A stretch of DNA of 64,000 nt from Nitrospinota bacterium (GTDB taxonomy: Bacteria > JADFOP01). The notes beneath the pieces are model-generated. The model did no database searches. It saw only the letters and a program-made list of their open reading frames with translations, and was not told the DNA's origin. Positions 18,193 to 27,900 of the stretch are shown one piece after another (within the stretch, counting starts at the first letter, position 1; each line of letters begins with the position of its first letter). The stretch covers positions 1 to 64,000 of the forward strand of contig JADFOP010000006.1 in NCBI GenBank assembly GCA_022562795.1. The letters run 5' to 3'. The position numbers were made by a program, and so were the translations under genes.

Positions 18193-19971
18193 TCAGGAGG
18201 GCTTTTTCAGCCGGAGATGGAGCTCATCGAGCTGAGAGGCATCTACTGTTGAGGGGGCATCAACCATGAGGTCGACGGCATTTTGGGTCTTCGGGAAAGC
18301 GATGACGTCCCGTATCGAGTTCACCCCGGCCATGAGCATGATGATCCGGTCAAGCCCCAAGGCTATCCCCCCGTGGGGCGGGGCCCCATACTCCAGGGCC
18401 TCCAGCAAGAAACCGAATTTCTCCTCAGCCTCGGTCGGCCCGATGTCGATCGCCGCGAAGAGGCGCTCCTGGATCTCCCGGCGGTGGTTTCGGATGCTGC
18501 CGCCGCCGATCTCTTCACCGTTTAAGACCAGATCGTACGCCTTGGCGCGCACCCGAGCAGGGTCGGTCTCCAGGAGATGCAAATCCTCCTCCCTCGGAGC
18601 GGTAAAGGGATGGTGCATAGCATAGTACCGCCCATCCTCCTCGTGGTACTCGAGGAGAGGAAAATCCAGGACCCAGCATGGCTGGTAGTCCTCGGGAGGG
18701 ATTAGGCCGAGCCTGTGGCCAAGGGCTAGGCGGAGGGCGCCCAGGGATTTGCTGGCAACCTGAGCCTCGTCTGCCACCATGAGCACAAGGTCGCCGGATG
18801 CGGCCTCGACGGCCGAGGCGATGTTCTTCAGCGATCCCTCGCTGAAAAATTTCTCCAGAGGAGATTTGATCCCATCGGGGGTCACCTTCATCCAGGCCAG
18901 CCCCCGGGCTCCGTATCCCTGCACCTCTCCGTTGAGGTCGTCCAGTTCCTTTCGCGAAAGGCCGGCCTGTCCAGGCAAAGATAGGCCCTTGACCCGGCCG
19001 GCTCCTGTTAATACCTCGTTGAAGATGTCGAAGGAGCCTCCCTCAACGATGTCGGAGACATCCATGATGGGCATGCCGAATCGAAGGTCGGGCGCGTCGG
19101 TGCCGTAGCGCTCCATGGACTCCGCGAAGGCGAGGCGGGGGAAAGGGGTCGCGAGCTCCCTGCCCATGACTTCATGAAAGATATGGGCCATCATCGACTC
19201 GGTAAGGGCTAAGACGCCTTCTTGATCAATGAAGGAGCACTCTACGTCGATTTGGGAGAACTCCGGCTGCCTGTCTGCCCGGAGGTCTTCGTCGCGAAAG
19301 CACCTGACGATTTGGAAATATTTCTCGTATCCAGCCACCATGAGGATCTGCTTGAATATCTGTGGCGATTGAGGCAGAGCGAAAAACTTTCCTGGGTTGA
19401 CTCGGCTGGGGACGAGGTAGTCCCGTGCGCCTTCGGGAGTGCTTCTGGTAAGAAAGGGGGTTTCGATCTCCAAGAAGCCCTGGCTGTCGAAGAAATCCCG
19501 TACGGCCTTCGTTGTCCTGTGGCGCAGCTTCATGATGCGCTGCTGATCGGGCCTTCTGAGATCGAGGTAGCGGTACTTATACCTCACGATATCGCCGACT
19601 TCGGCCCCCTCCTCGATGAGGAACGGGAGCGGTTTGGATGGGTTGAGAATTTCGAGACGGCTGACGTTGACTTCAACAGCTCCCGTGGCGAGCTTGGGGT
19701 TGACCATGCCCTCCGGGCGGGCTACGACCTCGCCCTCTACCGCAAGGACGAACTCGTTGCGGATGGCCTTGGCCTCCTGGTGAGCGGGGGCATCGACCTC
19801 GGAGTCAAAAACCACTTGAGTTATGTCTTCCCGGTCACGGAGGTCCACAAAGATGAGCCCCCCGTGGTCGCGCCGTCGGTGAGCCCAACCGGCCAACACC
19901 ACTGATGCGCCTACGTCCGCCTCTGTGAGCTCCCCACAGTGGTGAGTCCGCCTGAGCCAAAACTCGCTCAC
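18193..19971 (-). CDS. aspS: Aspartyl-tRNA synthetase, bacterial type
   Basis: 592 residues. N-terminal OB-fold anticodon domain (VVLAGWAHRRRDHGGLIFVDLRD), the class II catalytic core with motif 2 (FRDEDLRADRQPEFSQID) and motif 3 (GGIALGLDRIIMLM), and the inserted GAD domain of bacterial enzymes between them (about 290-420). It charges tRNA-Asp. Whether it is discriminating or also charges tRNA-Asn cannot be told here. A promoter lies just upstream (20025-20052). Confidence 0.96.
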   Translation of the reverse strand: MSEFWLRRTHHCGELTEADVGASVVLAGWAHRRRDHGGLIFVDLRDREDITQVVFDSEVDAPAHQEAKAIRNEFVLAVEGEVVARPEGMVNPKLATGAVEVNVSRLEILNPSKPLPFLIEEGAEVGDIVRYKYRYLDLRRPDQQRIMKLRHRTTKAVRDFFDSQGFLEIETPFLTRSTPEGARDYLVPSRVNPGKFFALPQSPQIFKQILMVAGYEKYFQIVRCFRDEDLRADRQPEFSQIDVECSFIDQEGVLALTESMMAHIFHEVMGRELATPFPRLAFAESMERYGTDAPDLRFGMPIMDVSDIVEGGSFDIFNEVLTGAGRVKGLSLPGQAGLSRKELDDLNGEVQGYGARGLAWMKVTPDGIKSPLEKFFSEGSLKNIASAVEAASGDLVLMVADEAQVASKSLGALRLALGHRLGLIPPEDYQPCWVLDFPLLEYHEEDGRYYAMHHPFTAPREEDLHLLETDPARVRAKAYDLVLNGEEIGGGSIRNHRREIQERLFAAIDIGPTEAEEKFGFLLEALEYGAPPHGGIALGLDRIIMLMAGVNSIRDVIAFPKTQNAVDLMVDAPSTVDASQLDELHLRLKKPS

Positions 19972-20024
19972 TAGTCCTCCTCCCCCAGGGAGTAAACCTT
20001 AAGCCCCTTAAAAACAAGGGAATA

Positions 20025-20052
20025 ATTATAGATAAGCGGACTCTGGAGTCAA
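20025..20052 (-). promoter_or_regulatory. Sigma70-type promoter of aspS
   Basis: Minus strand: TTGACT (20052-20047), 16-base spacer, consensus TATAAT (20030-20025). The transcript would start about 45 bases ahead of the aspS start codon. A small hairpin CCCTT-gttttt-AAGGG lies in that leader (about 20004-20020). The rest of the gap up to 20214 shows nothing I can name. Confidence 0.75.
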
Positions 20053-20214
20053 GAACGTTTGCCAGGCCGCATTGTGCAGGAGATCAGTCCAACGTCGGCT
20101 ATCAGTCCGCCGGTCGGGCTTCAATTAGCCGCTTGGTGGAGTGGTCCTAACGGCCGTACCCAGTCTATCGCAGGAGGGGCATCGCCAGAAGTACTCCCGA
20201 ACGGAAGCCCGGCA

Positions 20215-20568
20215 CTACTTCGACTCAACAGCTACCCCCTCTTTCGATGAGGCCTCGGTCTTAGAAGCAGGCAGGGGTTCGGCCAGAGGGAGATTGCGGA
20301 GCGAAACGAGTTCCTTTTCCATCTCTCGAATGACCCGGTCGCGCTTTCGCACCTCATACAAGAAGTGAAAGCGCTCTCCGATGGCGAACAGGGCCGCAAG
20401 AATGGCTCCCATCACAACGGCAGCAAGCAAAACCACGTAGAGGGGAACGGGAGGTGTAGCGTAGCCATAGTAGTACTTAAGCACGACGGGCTCGCTGTTG
20501 TTTACGGCGAATGAGGCCAGAACCACCAAAACAATGAGGCCGATGATTAGCTTAAAAGTCCTTACCAT
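20215..20568 (-). CDS. LapA-domain inner-membrane protein
   Basis: 117 residues. Two membrane helices (about 6-24, LIIGLIVLVVLASFAVN, and 43-64, LYVVLLAAVVMGAILAALFA) with the intervening NNSEPVVLKYYYG that marks the LapA (DUF1049) family, then a basic coiled-coil tail. In E. coli LapA/LapB proteins control LPS synthesis through FtsH; here no lapB is adjacent, so the role is uncertain. AAAGGAAG lies before the ATG. It is the last gene of the long run that starts at murJ, 70 bases after the HIT gene. Confidence 0.8.
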   Translation of the reverse strand: MVRTFKLIIGLIVLVVLASFAVNNSEPVVLKYYYGYATPPVPLYVVLLAAVVMGAILAALFAIGERFHFLYEVRKRDRVIREMEKELVSLRNLPLAEPLPASKTEASSKEGVAVESK

Positions 20569-20638
20569 AACTTGCTTCCTTTGGACTTGGGGACGGCGTC
20601 ACCCAACACCCTCATTGGGCGCTTCCGGAGGCCCGCCA

Positions 20639-21130
20639 TCATTCAAGGCTTATGCTCCCGAAGTAGGGCCGCAGATGTTCGTAGGTGCTTTGAATATGTT
20701 CCGAGATGACCTTGGTGTCCGAAATCACAGGCATAAAGTTGGTGTCCCCCTGCCAGCGGGGTACCACATGGAGGTGGACGTGATCAACGATCCCCGCACC
20801 GGCCACCCTACCCAGGTTGATGCCAACGTTGATTCCATCTGGGGCGAAAGCTTCACGCAGACCCTTGAGGGCCTTCTGTGTCACCAGCGAGCACTCCAAG
20901 AGTGTTTGCTCGTCGAGATCTGTGTAATCGGCCACATGAGCAAACGGGGCAATCATGAGGTGGCCGTTAGAATATGGGTAGAGGTTCATCACCACGTAGG
21001 TGTGGCTTCCCCGAAAGAGAATGTGGTGAGCGGCGTCATCCCCCGCCACAGCCACCTCACATAAAACACACCCATCATCCGGGTAGCGTTTTATATATTC
21101 CATTCGCCACGGTGCCCAAAGTCGTTCCAT
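20639..21130 (-). CDS. HIT-family nucleotide hydrolase/phosphorylase
   Basis: 163 residues. The histidine triad is HVHLHVVPRW (His117, His119, His121). The opening MERLWAPWRMEYI and the CVLC pair (Cys21, Cys24) are typical of the bacterial branch that resembles AP4A phosphorylase and Fhit-like proteins. Expected activity: cleavage of dinucleoside polyphosphates or adenylated compounds in the cytoplasm. It starts 17 bases after the ybeY stop. Confidence 0.9.
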   Translation of the reverse strand: MERLWAPWRMEYIKRYPDDGCVLCEVAVAGDDAAHHILFRGSHTYVVMNLYPYSNGHLMIAPFAHVADYTDLDEQTLLECSLVTQKALKGLREAFAPDGINVGINLGRVAGAGIVDHVHLHVVPRWQGDTNFMPVISDTKVISEHIQSTYEHLRPYFGSISLE

Positions 21131-21147
21131 CGTCCATGCAGCTCCAG

Positions 21148-21591
21148 TTAATCCCCTCTCGAAAGCAGCCCAAGCAATTCCGCCTCCTTGAGGGTCATCG
21201 CCGCGGCTTGTTCTGCTGAGTCCTCGTGGTCATAGCCTATCAGGTGCAGCAAGCCATGAATGAGGAGAGCGTCCATCTCATTCTCAAGGGAATGTCCTGC
21301 TTCCTCAGCCTGGGCAGCGGCCCGCTCGACAGAAATGACCACATCGCCCAGCAGCGGTGGATGGGGGATGTCAGCGCGGTCTTCGTCCATCGGAAAGGCC
21401 AAAACATCGGTCGAATCTTCGACCCGGCGCCACTGTGCATTTAGTGACGCGATGGTCGTGTTATCGACCAAAACGATGGAGAGCTCGGCCTCCTTACAGT
21501 CCAAGGCGTTTAAGAGGAGGCGGGCCTTCTGCCTCATCGTCCTCAGATCGATCGGAACGATGGTCTGCTGATTTAATACCGCTACCCCCAC
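21148..21591 (-). CDS. ybeY: Endoribonuclease YbeY (rRNA maturation)
   Basis: 147 residues. The zinc site is complete: HGLLHLIGYDHE gives His112, His116 and His122. The GTG at 21591 is supported by a GAGGAGGAGG run just upstream and by the typical opening VAVLNQQ. It acts in 16S rRNA 3'-end processing and ribosome quality control. Its first 98 bases overlap the end of the HD-hydrolase gene in another frame, a longer overlap than the usual 4 bases. The order phoH, HD hydrolase, ybeY is conserved in many bacteria. Confidence 0.94.
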   Translation of the reverse strand: MGVAVLNQQTIVPIDLRTMRQKARLLLNALDCKEAELSIVLVDNTTIASLNAQWRRVEDSTDVLAFPMDEDRADIPHPPLLGDVVISVERAAAQAEEAGHSLENEMDALLIHGLLHLIGYDHEDSAEQAAAMTLKEAELLGLLSRGD

Positions 21592-24046
21592 TTGCCTCCT
21601 CCTCGCTACCCGCGAACACCTGCTCGGGCATTTCCTTCTCTTCTGGGTAATCTATACGATGATGGTATATGCCGATCAGGGTTCGGGTAAAGCTATCAAC
21701 TATCTTGTTCAAATCCTTAAGTGTCAGGTCGCACTCGTCCAGCTGAGCATCGGCGAATTTGTTGTTTACAATCTTTCGGACCAGTCCCTCGATGCGAGAA
21801 GGGGTAGGATCCGTAACGGTCCGGGCAGCGGCCTCGACGCTGTCGGCCAGGTGAACTATGCCCGCCTCCTTGGTCTGAGGCTTCGGCCCGGGATAGCGGT
21901 AGTCCTCCTCTTTGATCTCCTGAATAGATGGGTCTTGCTGTTTCTTCGCCTTATCATAAAAATAAGTGATTAAGCTCGTGCCGTGGTGTTGGGGGATAAC
22001 ATCAATAATTTTTTCTGGGAGCTTGTTCTCGCGGGCAAGTTCGATTCCATCCTTGACGTGCGATGTGATGATAAGAGTGCTCATCGAGGGGGAGAGCTTC
22101 TTGTGCTTGCTCTCCTTGCCCATGAGATTTTCCACGAAGTATTCCGGCTTTTTGATTTTCCCTATATCGTGAAAGTACGAGCTTACCCTCGCAAAGAGGC
22201 TATTGGCCCCAATGGCCTCGGACGCCCCCTCGGCCAGGTTGCCCACAATAATACTGTGATGGTAGGTGCCTGGCGCCTGCATCATAAGCTTCCGCAAGAG
22301 AGGATGGTTGAGGTCACTCAACTCCAGCAACTTAATATCGGAGGTGACGTTGAATAGCGCCTCTAACATCGGCAAAAATGCGGAGACCAGCACCGCAGCC
22401 ATAAGACCCCCGACGAAGCCCATCATGATGTCAATAAACCCTATGGCACTAAAGATTGTTCCCGAGTAGAGATCCAAGGCCAAAATGGTCAATATATTGA
22501 CGCCCCCGATGAAAAGACCCGCCACTAGAATCGAGGAGCGGCGCTTGTACTCGTTGGCCCAAAGGACTGCAACCAGGCTCGAGAATAGACATACCAACGG
22601 ATAGCTCAAACCCTCTTGAATCATGAACCCAATGAAGAAGGTGAGGATTACGCTGAACACCAAAGCCACCTCCTTCTCGAGAAGGATGACCAGGAGCATC
22701 GCGCCTATGGCGTAAGGAATCGCGAAAAAATATGAGGTGTGCGGAACTGCACCGAGGCTCGTTCCAATAGCCTTGGCAAAAATGATGCTGACCTTGACTA
22801 GCAGGACGTTGCCCACCAGCACAAGGCTGATGAGCAGAAGGTCTTTGGTGGACTTCAACGTTGCTGGGGTGAATTTGTAGAAAGCGGCCACCAACATGGC
22901 CAACAAGAGAAAAGTCAGCAGGTGAGCGCCACCAATAGCATGTATAGTCGAGCGATTTTCTTGCTGCAAGGCAAGTTGTCTGAGTTTGGCCAGATGCTCT
23001 TCTCGGACCCGCTCACCCTCTCGGAGAATCATCTCCCCCTTCTTGACCTGAAAAAGCACCGGCTTGACCGCGGTGATAGCCTCCTTTTTTTGCTTCTCGG
23101 TCTCTAGCTTGTTGAAGGTGAGGTTGGGCCGGATCATGGAAGCAGCCAAGCGGGTTACTAATGAACGATTGCCCCGGGTGGTTTCAGGGAACAATCGCAG
23201 GGCGGCCGCCCTGATGGCGCTTTCGAGCGACTTAATGTCTATAGTCGCTGAGAAATCGGTCAGGACTCGTGTCTCTTGCGAACCAACCTCTTGGACTATA
23301 ATGCCTTGCTTGCCCTGTTGGAGCAATAATGGTTTGTTGGCCACAACGCCCTTGCGCATAACCTCCGCCATCACCTGGATACCGGCCTCTTGAAGCGCGG
23401 GGTCAAAATGGCGGGCCACCAATGCCGTGACCTCTTCCTGGGGAAGCTGCACGCCAAGAATTTTTTGGAATTGCTCTATTTTCATAGCAAAGAGAGGGCT
23501 TTTCTCAATGACGGAGATGTCGAGTGAATGCCCACTAGAGCCCAGTGGCGGCTGCTTAGGGATGAGCAGCCCTTCGGGCTTCACCGCAGGGGGCAAAGCT
23601 ACCTCCGGGGCGCGTGTAAGATAGGCCTTCTGTATTGTGCCAAAGGCCCTATTCAGTCTAGCGCTAACCTCCTCAATGACTTTGATGTCGAAATCGTAGA
23701 CGGGTAAGAGCTTGGTGACTGCTTCCTCGCGCTTGGCGAGGGTCGAGGCCTCATCGACGACGAGGAAATCCTCCGTGGCCTTGACATCGCCGAGGGCAAC
23801 ATCTCCTACGTTATAAGTTTTGGGCGGCAAGGTTACGTAGGGAACCAACAGCATGGCCAGAACTATCACTAGGACAACCGGGAGCACCAGCTTAATCCGC
23901 TGTTCTCCGGCCTTAAGCCGCGCAGCTACTCCCTTATGGCCACGCGCCCCCTTCTTGCCTTTTTTATTCCTCCCTGCGAGGACCATTAAGGTGCTTTGGC
24001 GTCTCCGGTCTTCTTGCCGTCTTTTCTCAATGTCCGAAACGCCCAT
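21494..24046 (-). CDS. 7TM-HD family membrane phosphohydrolase (PgpH-like, probable c-di-AMP phosphodiesterase)
   Basis: 850 residues. One N-terminal membrane helix (about 50-70), a large extracytoplasmic 7TMR-HDED domain, about seven membrane helices (about 385-565), and a cytoplasmic HD domain with HHSIIVGNLAE, FHDIGKIKKPEYF and later DVIPQHHGT. Gram-positive PgpH of this architecture hydrolyses c-di-AMP; assigning that substrate here is inference from the family. The ATG at 24046 has GGGAG 9 bases upstream; a GTG at 24055 is less likely because it sits inside that site. It follows phoH by 32 bases and overlaps ybeY. Confidence 0.88.
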   Translation of the reverse strand: MGVSDIEKRRQEDRRRQSTLMVLAGRNKKGKKGARGHKGVAARLKAGEQRIKLVLPVVLVIVLAMLLVPYVTLPPKTYNVGDVALGDVKATEDFLVVDEASTLAKREEAVTKLLPVYDFDIKVIEEVSARLNRAFGTIQKAYLTRAPEVALPPAVKPEGLLIPKQPPLGSSGHSLDISVIEKSPLFAMKIEQFQKILGVQLPQEEVTALVARHFDPALQEAGIQVMAEVMRKGVVANKPLLLQQGKQGIIVQEVGSQETRVLTDFSATIDIKSLESAIRAAALRLFPETTRGNRSLVTRLAASMIRPNLTFNKLETEKQKKEAITAVKPVLFQVKKGEMILREGERVREEHLAKLRQLALQQENRSTIHAIGGAHLLTFLLLAMLVAAFYKFTPATLKSTKDLLLISLVLVGNVLLVKVSIIFAKAIGTSLGAVPHTSYFFAIPYAIGAMLLVILLEKEVALVFSVILTFFIGFMIQEGLSYPLVCLFSSLVAVLWANEYKRRSSILVAGLFIGGVNILTILALDLYSGTIFSAIGFIDIMMGFVGGLMAAVLVSAFLPMLEALFNVTSDIKLLELSDLNHPLLRKLMMQAPGTYHHSIIVGNLAEGASEAIGANSLFARVSSYFHDIGKIKKPEYFVENLMGKESKHKKLSPSMSTLIITSHVKDGIELARENKLPEKIIDVIPQHHGTSLITYFYDKAKKQQDPSIQEIKEEDYRYPGPKPQTKEAGIVHLADSVEAAARTVTDPTPSRIEGLVRKIVNNKFADAQLDECDLTLKDLNKIVDSFTRTLIGIYHHRIDYPEEKEMPEQVFAGSEEEASGGSGIKSADHRSDRSEDDEAEGPPPLKRLGL

Positions 24047-24078
24047 CGGAGTCACTCCCTCTCGAAATCCCCGCTACG

Positions 24079-25110
24079 TCAGCTTACTCTTTCTTGACGG
24101 GAATCATGGCGCTCATAAGCCTTGACAATCTCCTGGACGAGATCGTGTCGTACCACATCTTTCTCTGAGAAGTAGACGAACCGGATTCCATCAACGTTTT
24201 CCAAGACTTCCTGGATATTAATTAACCCGGAGCGCTTTTCTTCGGGGAGATCGACCTGGGTGATGTCTCCCGTTATCACGACCTTGGATAGGAAACCCAT
24301 GCGAGTCAAAAACATCTTCATCTGCTCGCTGGTCGAATTCTGTGCCTCGTCGAGGATGATGAAGGAATCGTTCAGCGTCCGCCCCCGCATGTAGGCCAAC
24401 GGGGCAATCTCGATTGAGCCCTTTTCAATAAGACGCTGCGCCTCATCGAACTCCAGCATGTCGTATAGCGCATCGTAAAGGGGCCTAAGATATGGACTCA
24501 CCTTATCTGCAATGTCGCCGGGTAAAAATCCGAGCTTCTCACCTGCTTCCACGGCCGGGCGAGTCAGGATGATACGGGCGAATTTTTTACTCTTCAAACC
24601 ATTAACGGCCATTGCCATTGCTAGGTAAGTCTTCCCGGTCCCAGCCGGACCAATTCCGATGACGATGTCGTTACTCCGCATTGCTGCTACGTAGTCGCGC
24701 TGGATGAGGCTTTTCGGAGTGATGAAGCGCTTCCGGGACGGTACATCGATCCGTTCGCTGAAAATCGTGGTAATGTCGACCTCAGGATCATCCCGCAGAA
24801 TGCGAAGGAGATACTTCAAGTCATTGTTCTGGAGCGGATAGCCCCCTTCCACCAAGTTGTAGAGGTCGCCTAAGAGCCGTTCCACCAGCTGGGTGGCATT
24901 CTCCGACCCCTTGATGGTGAGCGTCGACCCTTTGGTGGTCACTCGCACATCGAAGGATTTTTCTATCAACCGAAGATGTTTATCCTTGATACCGTAAAGA
25001 TCGGGGATATATCGGCCGTCCTTTAACGTCAATGACCGGATGGATGCACCTCCTAATAGGGGCGGGCGGATAACTGATAGCCCCTCGGTTTCTCTTCGAA
25101 TTATTACCAC
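24079..25110 (-). CDS. ybeZ: PhoH-like ATPase
   Basis: 343 residues, matching YbeZ. A KH-like N-terminal segment (about 42-70) is followed by the P-loop ATPase with Walker A GPAGTGKT (154-161), [20 protein letters not shown], and Walker [10 protein letters not shown]. YbeZ partners YbeY in rRNA work. The start is probably the GTG at 25110, with AGGAG only 3 bases upstream. A stronger AGGAGGTG sits at about 25046-25053, but no common start codon follows it at the right distance. It is 26 bases downstream of glnD. Confidence 0.93.
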   Translation of the reverse strand: MVIIRRETEGLSVIRPPLLGGASIRSLTLKDGRYIPDLYGIKDKHLRLIEKSFDVRVTTKGSTLTIKGSENATQLVERLLGDLYNLVEGGYPLQNNDLKYLLRILRDDPEVDITTIFSERIDVPSRKRFITPKSLIQRDYVAAMRSNDIVIGIGPAGTGKTYLAMAMAVNGLKSKKFARIILTRPAVEAGEKLGFLPGDIADKVSPYLRPLYDALYDMLEFDEAQRLIEKGSIEIAPLAYMRGRTLNDSFIILDEAQNSTSEQMKMFLTRMGFLSKVVITGDITQVDLPEEKRSGLINIQEVLENVDGIRFVYFSEKDVVRHDLVQEIVKAYERHDSRQERVS

Positions 25111-25136
25111 AAACTCCTGAACAATACAATGGCGCC

Positions 25137-27833
25137 TTAGGCAATCTCGCCCTTCTCGAGAACACCAAGAAGAGTTTCCCGAATGTGGGCGATGCGCGTA
25201 TCGTCGAAGATTTTCTCCTTATCCAAGTCTGTTACATAAAAAACATTTATCGCCCTGCTGGCCTCGGTCGAGATCTTGGCAAGGTAGATATCGAGATTCA
25301 GCTTCACCATTTCCCGCGTCACTAGATAAAGCAAACCCAAGCGGTCGCGGGCCTTCATCTCGATGACCGTGTGCGTATCGGAAATCCGGTTGTTAATCTC
25401 GACACTGGCTCCCACGGGCCGCCCCAGGAAGCGCTTGTCCGTCACGTACTGTGTGCGACGGGAAAGGAGAGCCTCCACCGTCTCCTTGCCGGCAATCATG
25501 TCCCTCAAGTTGCCCTCGAGGGCTTGCCAGACCGACTCGTCGGTCACACAGCCGCCTTCGAGGCGGTCGACCTGTAGGGTGTCAATGGCAATGTTGTCCT
25601 GGCGGGTGAAGACCTGGGCCCCTAAAATATTGATGTTCTTTGAGGTTAGGGCCCCCGCTATCTCAGATAAGATGCCTGTGCGGCCCGTGGTACAGACCAG
25701 AACCTCAGAGTAGCCAAACTGTTGGTTGTGCCAGTGTTCCATGGCCAGCCCTTCCTGGGCGATCATCTTTTCGGCGAGCTGAATGTGGAGGACGATCCGA
25801 TCAGGCGGAGTGGAGGCAACGTATTTATAAGGCATGGCTTGAAAATAAGCCTCAATGGCCTCCGGGGAAACGTCGTAAGCCAGTTCACGAGCCACCAACT
25901 CACGAAGACGCTCCAAGAGTGCCTCACCGGTGAGTCTCTCTTCGGGCTCGTGGGTCAAATAATCCTTGGCCCGGTGGTATAGGTCCCACAGGAGAGCCCC
26001 CTTCCACGCCGTCCATGCCTCGGGAGCCACGGCGCTGATGTCAGCATACGTAAGAAGGTAAAGGAGTTTGAGGTTCTCCAGCGAGCCCACAGCATCGCTA
26101 AAGTCCTTAACAATTCGCTCTTCATGCATATCCCGGCGTTGGGCGGCCCTGTTCATTAGCAAATGGTTGGCCACAAGGAATATAACCTGCTGGGCGGCCT
26201 TCTCCCCCATCGGCCAGCGATCTAGAACCTCTCGGGCTATCTCTACCCCCCGCTCAATATGACCTGCTGCCCCTTCGCTCTTACCAATGTCATGTAAAAG
26301 CAAGGCCATCTTGAGCACAGAAGGTCTCTCCAGGCCACGGTAGATGGCCCTTAATTCCTTGAGGCTTGAAGATGTTGAATCCTTCAGCTCCTCCAAATTT
26401 CGAACTGCCTGTAACGTGTGCTCGTCAGCCGTATACCTATGGAACACATCATATTGGGGCAAGAATGTCAGGTCGCCATACTCCGGCAGTATGACTCCTA
26501 GGAGGCCCACTTCATGCATTAAGCGAAGGACCCGTTCAGCTCCGTCATTATCCAGCAGACCATAAAAGAGATTTCGGACCTCCATGGAACTACGGAAACA
26601 GTCGTCGATGAATCCCAGGTGACGCCTGATGAGCCCTCGTAGGCTCTCATGAGGAAGCAGGTTATTTTTCTGGCACAACTCGAAAGCCCGAAGCATAAGT
26701 ATGGGGCGGTCTTCGATCTGCATTGCCGCCACATGGTTCATGTGCAGCTCTCCCTCTCTAGAGACAAAGCCGTCACCCAGGTCTTTTGACTTAACCCGTT
26801 CCCAGGCTTTCGTCAGGCCCTTTTTGGGGGGTTGGCAGCGGGACAGGAGGAGTTCAGAGAATTGTTTAATCCTCGAGGCCTGATGATAGTAGTCTTGCAT
26901 CAACCTCTCAACGGCAAGGCGAGGGCCTTGGTCTTCAAAACCCAAATGGTCGGCCACCCGACGCTGGAGCTCCACGGCAAGGACGTCCTCCCTCGCGTCC
27001 TGCAGGTAGTGGAGCTCGTTTCGAACCTTTAAGAGAAAATTGTACGCCTCCCGGGTTACCTTATAAGCCTCCGCGTCGATGAGGCCCGCACCATAGCATT
27101 CGTCAAGAGTGGAGAAGCCAAAGCGTGCCGTTGCCAGCCACAAAGCGAGGTGGTAGTCACGAAGCCCTCCTACTCCCTCCTTTACGTTTGGCTCAAGAAG
27201 TGTGACCAGATTTTCGTGTCGCTTATAGCGTTGGTCTCGCCATTCGATTCTCTGCCGTATGAAGGCATCGACCGCTTTCTCGATCACCTGCTTCCGGAAG
27301 GCCTGTTGGAAGTCACCGTAGAGCGGATGACTCCCGGCAAGATAGCGGCCTTCCAACATGGCCGTACGAGCAGAGAGGTCCTTTCTGCCTAGGCTGATGC
27401 ACTCGGGAATAGTCCTCACACTGTGGCCCACCTGAAAGCCACTGTCCCAGAGAAGCGTCAAGATTTCGTTCACAATGTCCTCTAAGGACACAGAGGACGG
27501 GCGGCGAAGGAAGAGAATATCCACATCGGAGTAAGGGCAAAGCTCTCCCCGCCCATAGCCCCCCGTAGCCACCAGAGCTAGGGGGAGGTCAATACCATCT
27601 GGGCTATATCCATGGTGGCGGACGGCCAGGCTGAAGATCTCAGTGACCACCTGGTCAGCAAAGAGGGTGAGGAGGCCAGTGACCTCAATGCCGCTTGCTC
27701 CAGAGCGGTGTAGGGCCTTGACACGATCCTTTTCACGACGGACCCGTTCCTTGACAGTCTCGACATACTCCTTCCTCTGTCTTGGGCTGGCAAAGACACT
27801 CTCTGGGTTAAGCTGTGTTATTGGCAATTCCAT
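25137..27833 (-). CDS. glnD: [Protein-PII] uridylyltransferase / uridylyl-removing enzyme
   Basis: 898 residues. Nucleotidyltransferase motif GGYGRGELCPYSDVDILFL at 91-109 with the metal-binding Asp103 and Asp105. An HD hydrolase domain follows (about 510-545, MALLLHDIGKSEGAAGH), then two ACT domains at the C-terminus (about 695-770 and 810-890; glutamine sensing). GlnD uridylylates PII when glutamine is low and removes UMP when it is high. glnB, glnA and ntr genes are not in the window. It sits between xerD and phoH in one same-strand run. Confidence 0.95.
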   Translation of the reverse strand: MELPITQLNPESVFASPRQRKEYVETVKERVRREKDRVKALHRSGASGIEVTGLLTLFADQVVTEIFSLAVRHHGYSPDGIDLPLALVATGGYGRGELCPYSDVDILFLRRPSSVSLEDIVNEILTLLWDSGFQVGHSVRTIPECISLGRKDLSARTAMLEGRYLAGSHPLYGDFQQAFRKQVIEKAVDAFIRQRIEWRDQRYKRHENLVTLLEPNVKEGVGGLRDYHLALWLATARFGFSTLDECYGAGLIDAEAYKVTREAYNFLLKVRNELHYLQDAREDVLAVELQRRVADHLGFEDQGPRLAVERLMQDYYHQASRIKQFSELLLSRCQPPKKGLTKAWERVKSKDLGDGFVSREGELHMNHVAAMQIEDRPILMLRAFELCQKNNLLPHESLRGLIRRHLGFIDDCFRSSMEVRNLFYGLLDNDGAERVLRLMHEVGLLGVILPEYGDLTFLPQYDVFHRYTADEHTLQAVRNLEELKDSTSSSLKELRAIYRGLERPSVLKMALLLHDIGKSEGAAGHIERGVEIAREVLDRWPMGEKAAQQVIFLVANHLLMNRAAQRRDMHEERIVKDFSDAVGSLENLKLLYLLTYADISAVAPEAWTAWKGALLWDLYHRAKDYLTHEPEERLTGEALLERLRELVARELAYDVSPEAIEAYFQAMPYKYVASTPPDRIVLHIQLAEKMIAQEGLAMEHWHNQQFGYSEVLVCTTGRTGILSEIAGALTSKNINILGAQVFTRQDNIAIDTLQVDRLEGGCVTDESVWQALEGNLRDMIAGKETVEALLSRRTQYVTDKRFLGRPVGASVEINNRISDTHTVIEMKARDRLGLLYLVTREMVKLNLDIYLAKISTEASRAINVFYVTDLDKEKIFDDTRIAHIRETLLGVLEKGEIA

Positions 27834-27900
27834 GAGAAATCATCCGGGGGTATTGTAGCTTTGAGTAATCTATTCCTTTAAAATATGAATGTCAAAGCGT

